Part shown: in pieces, positions 43,345 through 56,936 of the stretch
Layout: the number at the start of each line of letters is the position of its first letter
How positions within the stretch are numbered: position 1 is the stretch's first letter
Origin: Cymodocea nodosa
Taxonomy: Eukaryota; Streptophyta; Magnoliopsida; Alismatales; Cymodoceaceae
Assembly (NCBI GenBank): GCA_036874045.1
Contig: CM072336.1
Location: 10,692,501 to 10,756,500 of the forward strand
Length of the DNA stretch: 64,000 nt
Direction: 5' to 3'
The notes under the pieces: model-generated
What the model was told of the DNA's origin: nothing
What the model saw: only the letters and a program-made list of their open reading frames with translations
Databases searched by the model: none
Translations under genes and position numbers: made by a program

Positions 43345-45601
43345 TTATTTATTCCTCCTAAGTATATCACTTATAGCATTACAAATTTTATCTCCTAGAT
43401 GCCTAATATCATTTCTGATGTCGTTAAGCACATCATCTAGGTCAGGAGGTATCTGGGGTTGCTGTTCTGCATTTAATAACTTGGCTATTGTGGTTGTATA
43501 TGGTCTATACAATCAGGTTGTTGTTGTTGTCATTGAGGTTGATGCATGGCCTGAAATTTTTGTAAATCGTTTACACTAAAAGCTCTCATGCCTTTAGTTT
43601 CAAAGGGCCAATCAGATAAATTCAATTGGCTTGCAAGGAGTCTACATACGACATCACCATAAAATAACTTTGAACTCATATGCTGTAGTTGAGAAGTAAA
43701 AACATCAAACCAATTGATTTGAATTCTATTCAATAGACCAAAAGTTGCATATAAACAACTTCTGTTGACTTCCATATTGTGTCTGACTCTTTGAAATAAA
43801 TTGGCATGCAATATATTTGCAATAAACCTTGCCTCTACATTCAGATTTTCCATGAGTCTCATTTCAGAATATACATCTGGAATTTTTGATAAAGACTAAA
43901 TATTCCATTCTAGTTGTCTAATCATGTCAAATCTGTTTGTAACAACACCTTCATTCTTTAATCCCAAAACTTCAAAATTTAATTTAGGAGACAATATTAA
44001 CTCCTGTTTATTTATTTGAGTTTTCAGTATATTTTCATTCTTAACCAGATTGCTATAAAAAGCTGCAATAAGCTCTATGTATTGCTTCCATTTTGTTCCC
44101 ACTAGCAAGAATTGAATGAGACCTTGATACTCAAATAGATCTTTTATTTCCATCAAATTTTTGAATTTTATTGGACGAGCATGTAGAATCTGACATGTAA
44201 TCAGATTATTGTATTTCTGCACTACTTCCTCAGATCTAAAATGATTGAATTACCTTGAATTTGTAATACTATACATAAAGAAGGTGATACTTGAAGCCGT
44301 GATTCAGAGTTTAATTCATCTTCAGGAACTTCTTCTTCAAAATGAATGTCATGTTGTTCCTTTGTGAAAATATTTTCTCGAAGCTGCGTATGTACACTTG
44401 ATTCTTCAACTTCAACAGTGTAAGGAACATCTTCATTATGCTCAACATTCATCTATTTAGTCTCTATAGAATGATCAGAGTTCAATTTTTCCACAAATTC
44501 TACAACTGGTGTATCTGTCAGTAATTGTTCATTTTATTCAATAGATATTTCCATTAATACATGCTATGAATTCTCAGACTCTGCTTCTATAGATTCTGAA
44601 GAAGGCTGGTTGATGTTTAGCTCTTCTAGAGTCTTAACTTTTTCAATATCTGCTACTCCAGACAATTTAGCCTTTGAACTAGTTATTACTTCAACATTGT
44701 CAATTATATCTGCAATAACTTGTTCAATGTCAGTTGTCTGATGCTTTGATTTTTCAATTTCTACATCATTAGGACTTGAACTAATAGAAAAACTTGAGCT
44801 CATATTTGACTTGCATTTCTTCTCAAGTTTTCTAGCAAGGGAAAATAAAGTCTCATTATCTTCATCAGTTTCAGTATGCACGGAACAGATGAGTTTATCA
44901 GATGCACTATAAGGTACAATGTCTAGACATACATTGTCTTTTGGAAATAAATGCTCATCCGATTTTCCTTTTCTAGTAGACTTTGTTTCCTTAGACATAA
45001 TTTTTTTGATTTTCCTTCTATAAAATTTTTGTTTCTCCTCTTCAAGTATTGCTGTTTTCTTTTCAAATTGCTCCATAAAAGTTTTCTACTTTAATTCTTC
45101 AAAAGTACTTTCTATTGCTATAGCCTTTCGAAGACTGTCAACTTTTCTTTTATCTACAGCAATATTTGATTTTACTTGTTTTAAATACAAAGGAGTAGGA
45201 ATAGCTTATTCATGTTCTTCCTCAAATGCATGTAACCTTGTACCGTTTATAGGTATTTGAGGAATTCTAGTTGATGTACCTACACCTTTTTCCAAATATT
45301 TTGCATACTGTTTTAAAAATGCAATTTCAGCACATTTCATTCTGTATTCTCTATCATATTTACTTCGAATACCCATGTATGTAATATTTGCATCAATATT
45401 TTGAAGCTCTTGTCTAACTTCATCTAGTATACCTTGAGGAAAGAAGTAATCCCTATAAATTTCTGCTAACCTTTTGTCCACTCGAAGTATCTTCTTGAAC
45501 CAAGTGCATGGAACTTCATCAGTATCTATTTCTTTTCCTTTTACATCTCCTCTACTTTTGCCTTTTCCTCTGCCACGACCTTTGTAAAACTTGGAGACCA
45601 T
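43345..45601 (-). pseudogene. Env-like ORF of element C
   Basis: It starts MVSKFYKGRGRGKGKS at 45601 and ends at 43345. The layout equals that of the A and B copies: CTWFKKILRVDKRLAEIYRD, coiled coil (MEQFEKKTAILEEEKQKFY), acidic middle, and C-terminal domain with DLFEYQGLIQFL, AFYSNLVKNE, LSPKLNFEVLGLKNEG and RIQINWFDVFTSQ. Stops and small indels are more frequent than in B (breaks near 45206, 45090, 44564, 44455, 44222 and 43896). The N-terminus up to about residue 130 is open here, whereas A and B each have a stop near residue 50, so this copy documents that part best. Confidence 0.8.
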
Positions 45602-47180
45602 CGTTGTAGGTTGTAATAGCAACAAGTGGGAAAGATTTTCAGACAAAGGTTTACGAAAATCCTAAGTGCCTATGTAATAAGTGTTTAAATAGGATTTTAG
45701 GCGAATAACTCAATGTGTATAAGTAAGGTTTGGATTTTAAATGAATATTGAATATAGTTTATTCAATCAAGGTACTCGAAATATTCAAGTATAACTCATT
45801 GAGTTAACTAACCTCACGAGTAAAACGCTGTCTAGAGGCAATTTTATATGTTACCTTATATAACATAACGTTTAGTTACTACACTTAAAAAAAATCAAGT
45901 TTCGAAAGCTTCCTTCTGAAGACAACACACATGCTACACTTAGCATTATCTTGAGAACATTGTAAACTATTCTAACATTCTCTTCATATGAATCTAAAAT
46001 AGTTTGTTTGTCTTTTTAAATTGTTTCATCAAGATCTTAAGAGGATTTAAATTCAGATTAACCAAGATTTGTATTCTGAATTATATTAATCTGTTTTGGA
46101 CATTGTTAATCCTCCCCCTACAAATATACTTCATATATATATTCAATAGCATACAAAATATACTTGTATAATAATAGATGTTAAGTATAACTATACTATT
46201 AAATTTTCTTTTCAGAAACTTCCGTTATCTTGAATTCATCAAAAATGATTTCTAGAATCAAATCAATTCCTACTGTATATGAATCAAAACACAACTTTGA
46301 ACTCAATATGATTAATTCAAGTAGAATAAAAGAATGTATCTCAAATAAATGTTTTCAAAAGTACTAATATTGATTCAATAAATTAGTAGTCACATTGGTA
46401 GAAATTATATTCGATTCAAAGATATCTGTAATTAATGAAACAACTTTTTCTTTTCAAAACAATAAATATTGATAATTTTCTTTAAAAGTTAGTTTGAAAA
46501 TCTTGAATCATACAAGAGCTTTCTAATGTACCCGTGTAATGAGCTTTCAATCAACAATCCCAGATCTGATCAGGACCTTAGGTTGCCAGATTTAAAGAAT
46601 CATTTTTCAGGACAACAATCCTTACATATCTATCTACTCAAGTACAAAAGGCTCTTGATCAAATTGATCAATAAACTCTCAAAGATTTTCACTTTATAAG
46701 CACTTTTCATTTTAAACATAATATATATGTATTCCATTAATACAGATGCAATAAAACACAAATCTTATACAATTTTTAGTTCTATGATATTACTGAAAAT
46801 ATGAATCAGTTTCAATAAGCTCATACTTTTGATTAATAGTTTAAGATGATTTACATATAAATTATTCTACAAGTTTATTCAATCAAGACAAATTTATGCA
46901 TGATCATATGCACTTTCCTTGATTCAAAGAAAACACTTAATTAAAATTTCAAAATTTCAGAAGTATTTAATGTTTTTCATTTACACTTCCACTTAAAATC
47001 ATGAAAACCATTAAAATTGATAAACTACTTAAAATCAATAAGATACTACTATGATTTTACAATAAATAGTATCTTAAGCAGTAGTTTAGATATTACATAG
47101 ATATTTATGATAAGTATATAATATCTGTGAGGTGAACAACATCATCAATAATATTTATCTTTTTGTGGAGTTTAAGCATT
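45602..47180 (-). other. Post-pol noncoding module of element C
   Basis: Equivalent to 19306-20893 and 30621-32205. The pol-proximal kilobase (about 46080-47110) is homologous to X1 7860-8890. No ORF is credible. Confidence 0.8.
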
Positions 47181-50100
47181 TTACACATCACATAGCCTAC
47201 AAATACCCAAATTTAATCTTATATTACATAATGTATTTTCGTTTGGAGGTTTTGTAAATATATCAGCTAATTGATTTTTACTAGACACAAATACTAATTT
47301 AATTTTTCCTTTAATTACGTTATCTCTTAGAAAATGATGTCTAACCTCTATATGCTTTGCTCTAGAATGTAATACAGGACTTTTGGAAAGATTTATTACA
47401 GAATTACTGTCAAAATAAATCTTAGTTGTATCATAAGATAATCCAAAATCTTCTAAAGTTTGCCTTATCCATAGAATCTGAGTGCAACACAGTGCAGCAA
47501 CAACATATTCAGCTTCTGTAGTAGAAAGTGCTACATAGTTTTGCTTTTTACTAAACCATAACACCAAATTATTTCCCAATAATTGACATGTGCCACTGAT
47601 ATTCTTTCTATCAGATTTAGATCCTACGTAATCAGCATCAGTATATCGTATATGATCTATTGAACTATCCTTAGAATAATACAGTCTAAAATTTTTAGTT
47701 CCTTGTATATATCTAAATATTCTTTTAACAGCACTTGAGTGTGATTCTTTAGGATTAGATTGAAATCTAGCACATGCACACACAACAAACATAATATCAG
47801 GTCTACTGGCTGTCAAATAAAGTAAAGAGCCAATCATACTTCTGTATTTTCTTTGATCTATTGATTTTCCTATGTCATCAATATCTAACTTTAAAGAAGT
47901 ACTCATAGGAGTTCCTTGAATCCTTGTATCATTAAAATTAAATTTCTTAAGCATTTCATATGCATATTTTTCCTGATTTAAAAATATACCTTTATCCATT
48001 TGCTTAATTTGAAGTCCTAGAAAATATGAAAGTTCTCCTATAATACTCATTTCAAACTGACTAGTCATCTCTTTAGAAAATATTTTTATCAGTTTATTTG
48101 AGGTTGCTCCAAAGATTATATCATCTACATATATTTGAACAACAAGTTGATCTTTACCATCTCTTTTGATAAATAGAGTATGATCCACTTTTCCCATGAT
48201 ATAACATTGTTCTATTAAAAAAGTAGATAATCTTTCATACTATGATCTAGGTGCTTGCTTCAAACCATATAAGGCTTTCTTCAATTTATACACAAAGTCA
48301 GGATTTTTAATATCTTCAAATCCAGGTGGTTGTTTTACATAGACTTCTTCATTAATTAAACCATTTAGAAATGCACTCTTTACATCCATTTGATATAATT
48401 TAAAATCAATATAACAAGCATAGGCCAATAATATTCTAATACTTTCTAACCTAGCCACATGAGCAAATGTTTCATCATAATCTAGTCCTTCTTCCTATGT
48501 ACACCCTTGTGCAACTAATCTAGCTTTGTTTCTTATAACTTGACTAGTTTCATTAGTTTTGTTTCTAAAGATCCACTTTGTACCCATTATGGACTAATTT
48601 TCTGGTGGAGAGACTAATTCCCAAACATCATTTTTAATGAATTGATTTAGTTCTTCTTGCATTGCCACTATCCAATTTTCATCAGATAATGCTTCTTCTA
48701 TATTCCTTGGTTCCACCATAGAAACAAACATACGCATACTACTTAAATTTACTGAAGCTCTAGTTTTAACTCTCTCATTAATATTACCAATGACTTGAGT
48801 AATGGGATGTAATGAAGAATAACGTCAATTTCTTTGATTTTCCTCAATATTCTCGTCAACATCTGAAAGTTCATCACTTTCATCATTAGTTTGATCATTT
48901 AAGTTCATATTTTTTATTTTCTCAAATAAATCTTCAATCTCTCTATTGATCTCTAACTCTTTTGGGAAATTGATCAAATCATCATTATCAGCTTTAGATT
49001 GAGATTCTCTAAAAGAATTTTCATTGAAGCTTACATGGAGGGTTTCTTCAATAGTTCTAGAAGTCTTGTTATATACTCTATAGGCTTTACTTCTAGTAGA
49101 GTAACCTACAAAAATTCCTTCATCTGCTTTGGCTTGAAATTTATCCCTTTTATCCTTAGTATTAAGAATAAAAGACTTGCAACCAAATGGCTTCATATAG
49201 GAAATTTTTGGAACCCTATTAAACATAATTTCAAAAGGAGTTTTATTAACACAAGGTCTTAAGTGACTTCTGTTAATAACATAAGTTGTATTTACTGCTT
49301 CAGCCCAAAGATTTTGAGGTAACTTATGTTCATTCAACATAGTTTTGGCCATTTCCTGAAGTGATCTATTCTTTTTCTCAACAACACCATTTTGAGACGA
49401 TGCTCTTTGAAAAGAAACTCTGTGATCAATGCCATGATCTATATAGTAATTATTCATCTGATCATTATCAAATTCAGTACCATAATCACTCCTAAGTTTT
49501 TGAATAGAGACATTTTTTTCATTTTGAACAAGATTACAAAACATTTTAAACTTTTCAAAAACTTCTATCTTAGATGCTAGAAAATATACCCAAGTGTATC
49601 TAGAGAAGTCATCTACTAAAACAAATACATATCATTTACCACCAAGACTCATGATTCTTGTTGGTCCAAATAGATCCATATGTATAAGTTCTAAGACTCC
49701 TTTGCTTGAAATATCAGTTTTGGATTTAAAAGAGTTTTTGTGAAGTTTACCTAACTCACATGCATCACACATAAAGTCCTTTGAGTATCTAATCTTTGGT
49801 AAACCTCTCACTAAATGTTTTTTAGATAGTTTATGTAACAGTTTCATATTTATATGCCCGATCCTTCTATGCCACAGATATACATCACTAGTTTCAGCTA
49901 GCAAACATGAATTTAAATCAACTGCACCAAAAGGTAAAGATAAAATACATACAGAACCTTTTCTTTTAGCAATAAACTTAATTTCATCTGTATTTTTATC
50001 AATAATTTTGCATACATTATCTTCAAACACTACATAATATCCATTCTCAGTTAGTTTTATAATACTCAGCAAATTAAATCCTAGGTTTTCTACATATAGT

Positions 50101-51391
50101 ACATTCAAAATAACACAAGTCGGAGTTATTTGAACATTACCTATACCTATGATTTTATCCTTGCTTTTGTTTCCAAATGTTACACTTCCTTTCATGGTAT
50201 TTGTAAAATTTTGTAGTAGACTTTTCTATCCGGTCATGTGACTTGATGCTCCACTATCCAAGATCCATTTTGATGTTGTTTCCTCCTCAAACTCATCTAC
50301 CATGAAGCACACATGAGCAACGTCTGCTAACTCTGGTTCTCCTTCTGAATGTGAAGATTTTGATGATGATTCCTCAGATTCAAACTCTTCTGACGTGTCA
50401 TCCCAAGTGACCTTCAAAGCCTTTTTCTTATAAAACTTTTTTTGTGTTTTCTAAGCCGTCTTCTTCTGAATTGTCCTACTGTGCTTTTCATTTTTCCTTA
50501 TAGGACAGTTTGGAGAAAGATGTCCAGGTTTCTTACAGTTGTAACATACATACTTTCTGGATGAAGAATTCTTGTCATTCAGTGATTTTGACATTGAGGG
50601 TTTATCATTTTTGTTCCTTTGCTATTTCCTAGCTTTCCATGCTTGAATTTCCTAGTTAGCAAGATTAAATCCTTGTTAGAATCAGTAGATATATCAGAAT
50701 TTGAATTAATTTCGAAGGTTATTTCTTTCTTCATTTTTTGTTTGTTTTGACTCAATGATTCATTTAATTGAACTTCATAAGCAGTTAAGTTTCCTATAAG
50801 TTCATTCATGGTATAAACATTTAAATCTCGTGATTCCTCAATTGATGTTACTTTCTGAGACCATTTAGAACTTAGGGATCTGAGAATTTTCCTCACCAAA
50901 TCCTTCTATTCAAAATTCTTTCCTAAGCATTTTAAAGAGTTTATGATATCAAGAAATCTGGAAAACATCTCAGAAATACTTTCATCGTCATACATCTTAA
51001 AGAGTTCATACTTATGAATTAACATGTTTATCTTAGTCTCTTTAACTTGAGAAGTACCTTCATGTGAAACTTCTAATGCATGCCACACCTCATAAGTAGA
51101 TTTATATGCCGACACTTTACTGAACTATTCATAACTCAATGCACAAAATAAAATATTTAAGCCCTTAGCATTCAGAGTTTCATTTTCTTTTTCAGTAATT
51201 GTCCAAGTATTATAAGGGGTAGATAATGGAGTATATGGTTTAGAAATCATGAACTACAACTTATGATCTATACTTTGAAGAAAAACTGTCATCTTATATT
51301 TCCAATATTCAAAATGTATTCCATCAAATAAAAGAGGATGATTAAGATTTTGACCTTCATATAAAGAAAAATTACCATTTCCAGTAGTCAT
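47181..51391 (-). pseudogene. gag-pol: Copia gag-pol of element C (most complete)
   Basis: Gag starts MTTGNGNFSLYEG at 51391. After the Gag core, a frameshift lies near 50645 and the CCHC knuckle (CYNCKKPGHLSPNC) near 50535. Near 50289 the acidic gag part (AHVCFMVDE) passes in frame into FEEETTSKWILDSGASS, so the coiled-coil linker present in A is absent here. Protease is complete through LLSIIKLTENGYYVVFEDN. Then come the integrase zinc-binding part (WHRRIGHINMKLLHK, MCDACELGKLHKNSF), the core with D, D and E (HMDLFGP, RSDYGTEFDND, NGVVEKKN), RT with [10 protein letters not shown] and YVDD (48120-48131), and RNase H. A 338-codon open block (48197-47181) runs to the stop. About ten point stops are scattered elsewhere. 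Every pol domain is present, unlike in A and B. Confidence 0.92.
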
Positions 51392-51577
51392 CTTACCTTA
51401 GATTTTTCAACCTATTTGATTTTAAACAGTTTAAAACTTTTAAAACAACTTGAGCCATAAATCAAGAAAGTTAAACGTATACTCACATATTAATTTCTGT
51501 TTAAAGACAAGGAAGGCAGAATAAGCAATGATATTAAATAAGTTGGTATCGATTTTATATCAAAGATTATTAACGAG

Positions 51578-51589
51578 GCTCTGATACCT
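51578..51589 (-). promoter_or_regulatory. Primer binding site of element C (tRNA-iMet)
   Basis: The minus strand reads AGGTATCAGAGC, one mismatch from the initiator Met tRNA complement, two bases after the 5' LTR. Confidence 0.88.
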
Positions 51590-51591
51590 CT

Positions 51592-53234
51592 TGTAGGATC
51601 ATATGGCTACACAAGAGGGGGGTGAATTATGTTTTTCAACATTTTCGAATATTATTGAAACTTTAAAACTCAAAAGCAAGTCGAGACATTGTTTTCATAA
51701 AATCATTTTTATTCAAGGTTTCAATTACAATATGCAATTCAATTCTCCTCAGAAATTGTAGATGAAATTATATATCAATACCATTTTCATCAATACAATT
51801 TCATAGCTACAAATAGAGAAAAGTAATTTGCGGAATTTAAAACATTTCTCCCTATTTGAGATCTTTCTTCTTCTTCTTCTCTTTGTTCTTCAGCAATTCT
51901 TCAGTGATGAATATCTTGTCTTTCTCTGCTTCATCGAATTTGCTTTCTTCTAATACTCTAAATCTTTAGTGACATAAATCTGACCTTTTCTACTTTACTG
52001 AATTTTCTTCCACCTAATACTTCAAATATTCAGTGACATATATCTTACCTTTTTCTGCTTCACTGAATTTTCTTCCACCTGAGAACTTTTCCCCGAAGAG
52101 GTGTTTTTGATCCTTGAAAAGATTTTTCGTTTGGTGTGCAAGGATAACTAATCAATGAGAATTCTATGCCTTTTATACTGTATCTTCATTTCATGCATAT
52201 CCTTCACGTTTAATCACTATTAGTCTTCCACTTCTTCACGTCTTTTCTTTTTCCTTCATCGAAATACACACGTTCTGACCCACGTTTACATTTCAAATTT
52301 TCTTTAATCATTAATCCTGGATCTCTAAAAAATTTCCTGCAAAATAAACTTTCTCATCCAAAATTTTTCATCAAGTTTAATAAGAAGTCATTACTTTAAT
52401 GTTAACTAAACGAGTAACACAAATAGAGATATAACTTAACGTTTCTAACTTAACAAGTTCCTCATATGCCAACTCACGTAACAAGTACTATAGCTAACTC
52501 AACAAACTAAGTCTGTGGTGTTACACTAACTCAACGAACCATCTCCATGGTATTACGGATAACTCAACAAACCATCTCCTCTGTGTTATAGATAACTCAA
52601 CGAACTAGTAATAAACAAATGTTTTTATAATAAAAATTTTACCACGTGCAAAAATAACAACTTAAGTTTATAACGCTAACCTAATACATTGCCTTAGTAT
52701 TCAATATAGTAACTCAACGCGTTTAGTTATGTTAAATTAACGAATTAAACATATGCAACTCACGTGATACAATATAACATTCATAACTTATAATTTCACC
52801 ATGTATACAACACTAACTTAACGAGTTCATCTCTTCTTTTACTCACTAACTTAACGAGTTCTCATGTGACCTTTTTTAACCTTTAAGCCTCTAACTTAAC
52901 GAGTTCTCATGTGACCTCTATATGAACAAAACTCTAACTTCACGAGTTGTCTAAACGTGCATTGCTCATGATACAGAAGATATAACTTTAAAACATATCA
53001 TGCCTTTCAATAAAAACACATGTTAGCTTAACGTTTAGTTAAATGAGAAATTAATGCAATGAAACGACTAGTTATTAACTTAGTATAATTTCAGATCCAA
53101 TACAGACAAGTATTTATATCAGTAAACTTTTTCTGTATTAATTGATGATTTTAATTTCTTTTCACAAGCAATAGTAATTGAGCAAATATGATTATTTTCA
53201 TTCAACTCACATCATTAAAACAAAATACTCAATA
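51592..53234 (-). repeat. 5' LTR of element C
   Basis: 1643 bp with a TATA box (52169-52177) and the 32-base repeat variant at about 52495-52612. At 53233-53234 it ends TA where CA is expected; the flanking X sequence also reads TA at this place. Confidence 0.92.
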
Positions 53235-53981
53235 GTATGGTTCCTATTTTTATGGATACATGTTCCACTTCTAATTTCAAATTTCCGTAACTACTAAACC
53301 CAAGAAGTTTCATTCGTGGCTAAAAGAATAACCATTTAGCTTAATCCACGAACTAACCTCGTTGAGTTACAATTAACTCAAATGACTAGCTTCGGTTACT
53401 ATTGCTAACTCCACGAACTAACTTCGTTGAGTTATAGTTAACTCAATGGAGTGACCTTATATTTTATTATTGACCTTGTGGAGTTAAGGTTAACTCAACG
53501 GACTTACTCTGTTGAGTTAACACTTAGCAAATTTCTAAAACTTACTCCTCGTATTAACTTCTATATATATTTCTTTCCTGCATTTTGTCAACTTGAATAA
53601 AGTTAAATACATGTCATTAATGTAGTGTTCTAATTTAAACTCATTTAAATCTTAACATTATATGCATATTTAACTTGCAGTTCATTTCCTATTGTGTAGA
53701 ATTTACATTTTACTTTTCAGCATGCAGATATTTTCAGCATTAACTAAACATCATGCATTTAATCATATCATTCAAAAAATTTGTAAATCTTTTAAACAGA
53801 CTTGCACATTGTTTAAATAGTTATATAATATTCAAGATAGTTCATCCATTACATCATTCATTCTCAAACACGAATGTAAAAACATCTGAAAAACATTCAT
53901 TCATTTATATGAATAATTTACATTTACATTCAGTCAAATATTTTCATACAAATATAAATCTAAGTAGACGAACAATACAAT
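53235..53981 (-). other. Spacer downstream of env-like ORF in X3
   Basis: Counterpart of 39566-40240 in X2. Palindrome arrays of the AACTCAACG/CGTTGAGTT type lie at 53341-53515. No ORF is credible. Confidence 0.65.
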
Positions 53982-56216
53982 TTAATCTTTCTTCCTAAGT
54001 TCATCTACTTCCTTCTGGAGTTTTTCTAGTTGTTGCTCTAATTGATTTATCCTCTCTACAGCTCTTGTAATGCTTCCAAAAGGTTCAAAAATCTAAGTAG
54101 CAACATAATTTCTATATTCTTTCACTGAAATGGCTCTAGATCTAGTCCTTTTGGATGCCCATTTTGTGAAATCAATACTATCCACCATCAGCAGATCTCC
54201 ATAAAATAATTTCTTCTTTGCTGTTCTCAATTTGGAGATAAACACTGTAGACCAATTAATCTGAATTCTATTCACAACTGCATATGTGGCCCATTTGACA
54301 AACTGACTTAATTCAATATCATGGCCTTGTCGTTGGTAGACATTCTAAATCAAAATGTTAGCTATCATGTGTGCTTTATCATTTAAGTACTTTAGTCTAT
54401 TTAATAATGGTACACCAGGATTGATAGCTAAACAATCCTTTATTATCTGTTTTGTCCACTCAACTGTAGTTGTGCTTTCTAGAATTTCTATTCCTTCATC
54501 TTTAGTCCTAAAATGTTGTGGAGAAGCTTTGATGTTATCTGTACATCAACTTGCTCTACGTTGGAAATTAATCCACTTTCTCCTTCTCTTAAATTTGCAT
54601 AGAAGCAGGGCTCTAGATTCTCATATACTACATGCCCTCTCTGTTGAGAAATAAATTGCAGTAGACCCTAGAACTCAAATAAATCTTTAATTTCCTACAT
54701 ACCATCCCAGTTTACTAGTCTACTGTAAATAATATCATAACCCCTAATCTCTTGATATTTATTATATGCTTCTTGACTCCAAAAGTGCACTTCATTCAAA
54801 ACTGTTGTTTTAGTCGGATCAGGAATTTGAATTTGTTGCTCTAGAGGGGTTTGTTCTTGAATTTCCTCTTCCATGTGCTAAACTTGAATTGGCTAGGAAT
54901 GCTCTAGAGATTCCTGCATTTTTGCTGCTGCTACTGTCTATGGTGGTGAGCTGGTAGAACTCTCCACTCTGTCTTGAATTCTTTCCAAAATTGTTGAAGA
55001 GTTTCTTCCTCTTCAGTGGAATTTGTTGAGTCATTCCTTTCTTGTTCAATGAGTGCTTGTTCAGCTTCTTCTTTTCCTTCTTCCTCCTGACTACCAATCT
55101 ACATTGTCACTGTTCTTTCTAATTTTGTGGCAGATTGGGATTGAGTCACGGGCAAATCAACTTCTGCTCTAATTTTTGTTTCTTTTGTTTATACAGGCTA
55201 CAAATTAGTTTCAACCTCTTTTCTTCTTCTTTGTGCTCTTGTTGCTACTACTCTTGCTCCTCCTTATATTCGAATAGCAAGTTTACAAAAATTGGCTCTG
55301 TAGGCCCTATTGATATTTGCATTTCAGATTTAATCTCTTCTTGATGTTCAGGCACTATCTATTTTCCTTTCCTTCTTCTAATTAATTGTGCCTGATCTTC
55401 CTCTTCCTCATTAGAGATTAAATCTACAACAATAGGCTCTGCAAGCCTTCGAGCCATAGATATTGGCTCTTCCTATTTCACTATCTCTATAATTACTGGT
55501 CTCGAAAGACTAGCTTCAGTTTCTTTTATAGCACTTAATCTAGCTGCTTCCTAATGTTGCTCTATTTTAATTTTGTATTGGTCCTTCAACTTTTCTTCTG
55601 TCTGCCTTCTCTTTATGGTATCATACAAAATATGTGCATTGGATATAGCCATTTCTTCCTTATCTCCTTAGTCTTTTGCTATTTTGACTAAGCTAGCAAA
55701 CTCTTTGTCTTCTTCTTCAGTTCTCGACCAAACAAATGTTATTCGTGATAGTGGTTCTGTTGGCTGAACTAAAGGTCCTAGCTGCTGTTCCTCAAGGACA
55801 GGTCTTTCAGTAGTTGGTTCCTCTTGTTGTTCTTCAATGGCATGTTCTTCATTTACTTTCCTTTGTTGCTCCTAGATTGCCCAATGAGCCCGTCTATTTA
55901 TGCGTCTTTTGAACCAGAGTCGAGACTTATGTTGGATCAATTCTAGGGCAACTTCATTATTTGGCCTGATTCGTCTTTCTCTATTTATAGCAACTTCCAT
56001 TGCTACTTTGATTCTCGTTTCCATAATTTGAGGTATTTTTATGCCTAAATCCACTAACATTTTCCTCTAGTAGAAAAGGTTAGATTCTACCTTTTGTAGC
56101 TCTTTTTCCCTCATTGTATTTTTGATCCTCTACCTCATGTGTCATTCTTTCGATTCTTTAAGAAATTCTGACGTGTCAACTACTTCCTTTTAGAACTCGG
56201 GTGTCATCTTTATCAT
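53982..56216 (-). pseudogene. Env-like ORF of X3, full length but decayed
   Basis: This is the only X copy with the N-terminal half. From ATG 56216 (a second in-frame ATG is at 56207) the frame is about 740 codons, similar to the copia env-like ORF. The N-terminal part is basic and contains WFKRRINRRAHWAI, a position and composition comparable with the copia WFKKILRVDKRLAEI. The middle is rich in Glu, Gln and Lys, with an early coiled-coil-like part (EEKLKDQYKIKIEQ). The C-terminal domain has EIRGYDIIYSRLVNWDGM, EIKDLFEF, FYANLREGESG, VNRIQINWSTVFISKLR and KKLFYGD. More than 15 stops and several indels are present. It follows the integrase of G at a distance of 720 bases, the usual place of an env-like ORF in Athila elements. 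Confidence 0.72.
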
Positions 56217-56936
56217 CGTGGAGTTACGAAATGGAACGGAATCGCTCTGATCTCTACTGTTCTAAGTTCTAAATGATTCTATGAATAATGTCACCAAATC
56301 CTAAGTTTTAGTATAAATAAGCCCTAAGTTTAGGTGGGTAATCGGGTCAATTTCCCACGCAAATTCCTACTCCCTCACTTACCTCTCCGTGGAGTTACAG
56401 TTAACTCCATGAACTAAGTCCGTGGACTTAACTACAGTACTCCATTGAGTTATAGTTTATTCAACGAGGTAAGCTTGCTAACTTATCCTAGACTCAACGG
56501 AGTAAGTTTGTTGAGTTAAGCGTAATTCAACGAACTTCCCGTAAAGTTATATCTAATAAAAATGTTTATAATAATAATATTTACTTCAGTCAAGACCAAA
56601 GAATTTCCAGTCTAACCGACTCTTAATTTTAACATTTTAGAATTTTTGGTCAAACCGTTATATTCCTCAATTGAACCGAAATTAATTACTCTCTTTCTCT
56701 TTTTTCTTTTTTTTTCTAGTTGAACTGATACTATGCTTCGGTAAAATCGACTTTTTCACTTAATATAATATATAGATTTTTTATGTTTCAATCAAATTGA
56801 TGGATCCTGTCGATTGAACTGCAACAATTTTTTTCTTTTAATATATGATTCGGTAAAATCGATAATTTCTTTCGGTTGAACCGTGACTATGTTTAAATAC
56901 AATTTTTTTTTTTTTTTAACATACTTAGAAAATTTC
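56217..56936 (-). other. Spacer between gypsy integrase and env-like ORF
   Basis: No LTR and no ORF. Palindromes of the AACTCAACG type lie at 56380-56545. A second family of short palindromes around CGGTTGAACCG and TCGGTAAAATCGA lies at 56640-56880 (56738-56750, 56850-56862 and about 56869-56881). Poly-T runs occur at 56700-56716 and 56900-56918. Confidence 0.6.

Larger units (their letters stand above)
41291..53234 (-). mobile_element. Copia (Sirevirus-like) element C
   Basis: About 11.9 kb on the minus strand. The 5' LTR is complete (51592-53234), while the 3' LTR (41291-42814) lacks its last ~125 bases. It has a primer site, polypurine tracts, the most complete pol of the window and an env-like ORF. 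The flanks do not fit a simple insertion: left of it is the middle of the X2 env-like ORF, right of it is the spacer upstream of gag in X3. The end at 41291 therefore reflects a later deletion or recombination. Confidence 0.9.
53235..56936 (-). mobile_element. Partial X copy X3 (env-like ORF and spacers)
   Basis: On the minus strand: a 720-base spacer (56936-56217), the env-like ORF (56216-53982) and the spacer that precedes gag in X1 and X2 (53981-53235). The copy then stops at the LTR of copia C. Upstream it follows the integrase end of the gypsy remnant G directly, with no LTR in between. This suggests that X and G may be parts of one element. Confidence 0.7.

Noticed and set aside
54819..55097. 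92-codon minus-strand ORF rich in Lys and Ser
   Set aside because: Reads partly in a shifted frame of the decayed X3 env-like ORF.
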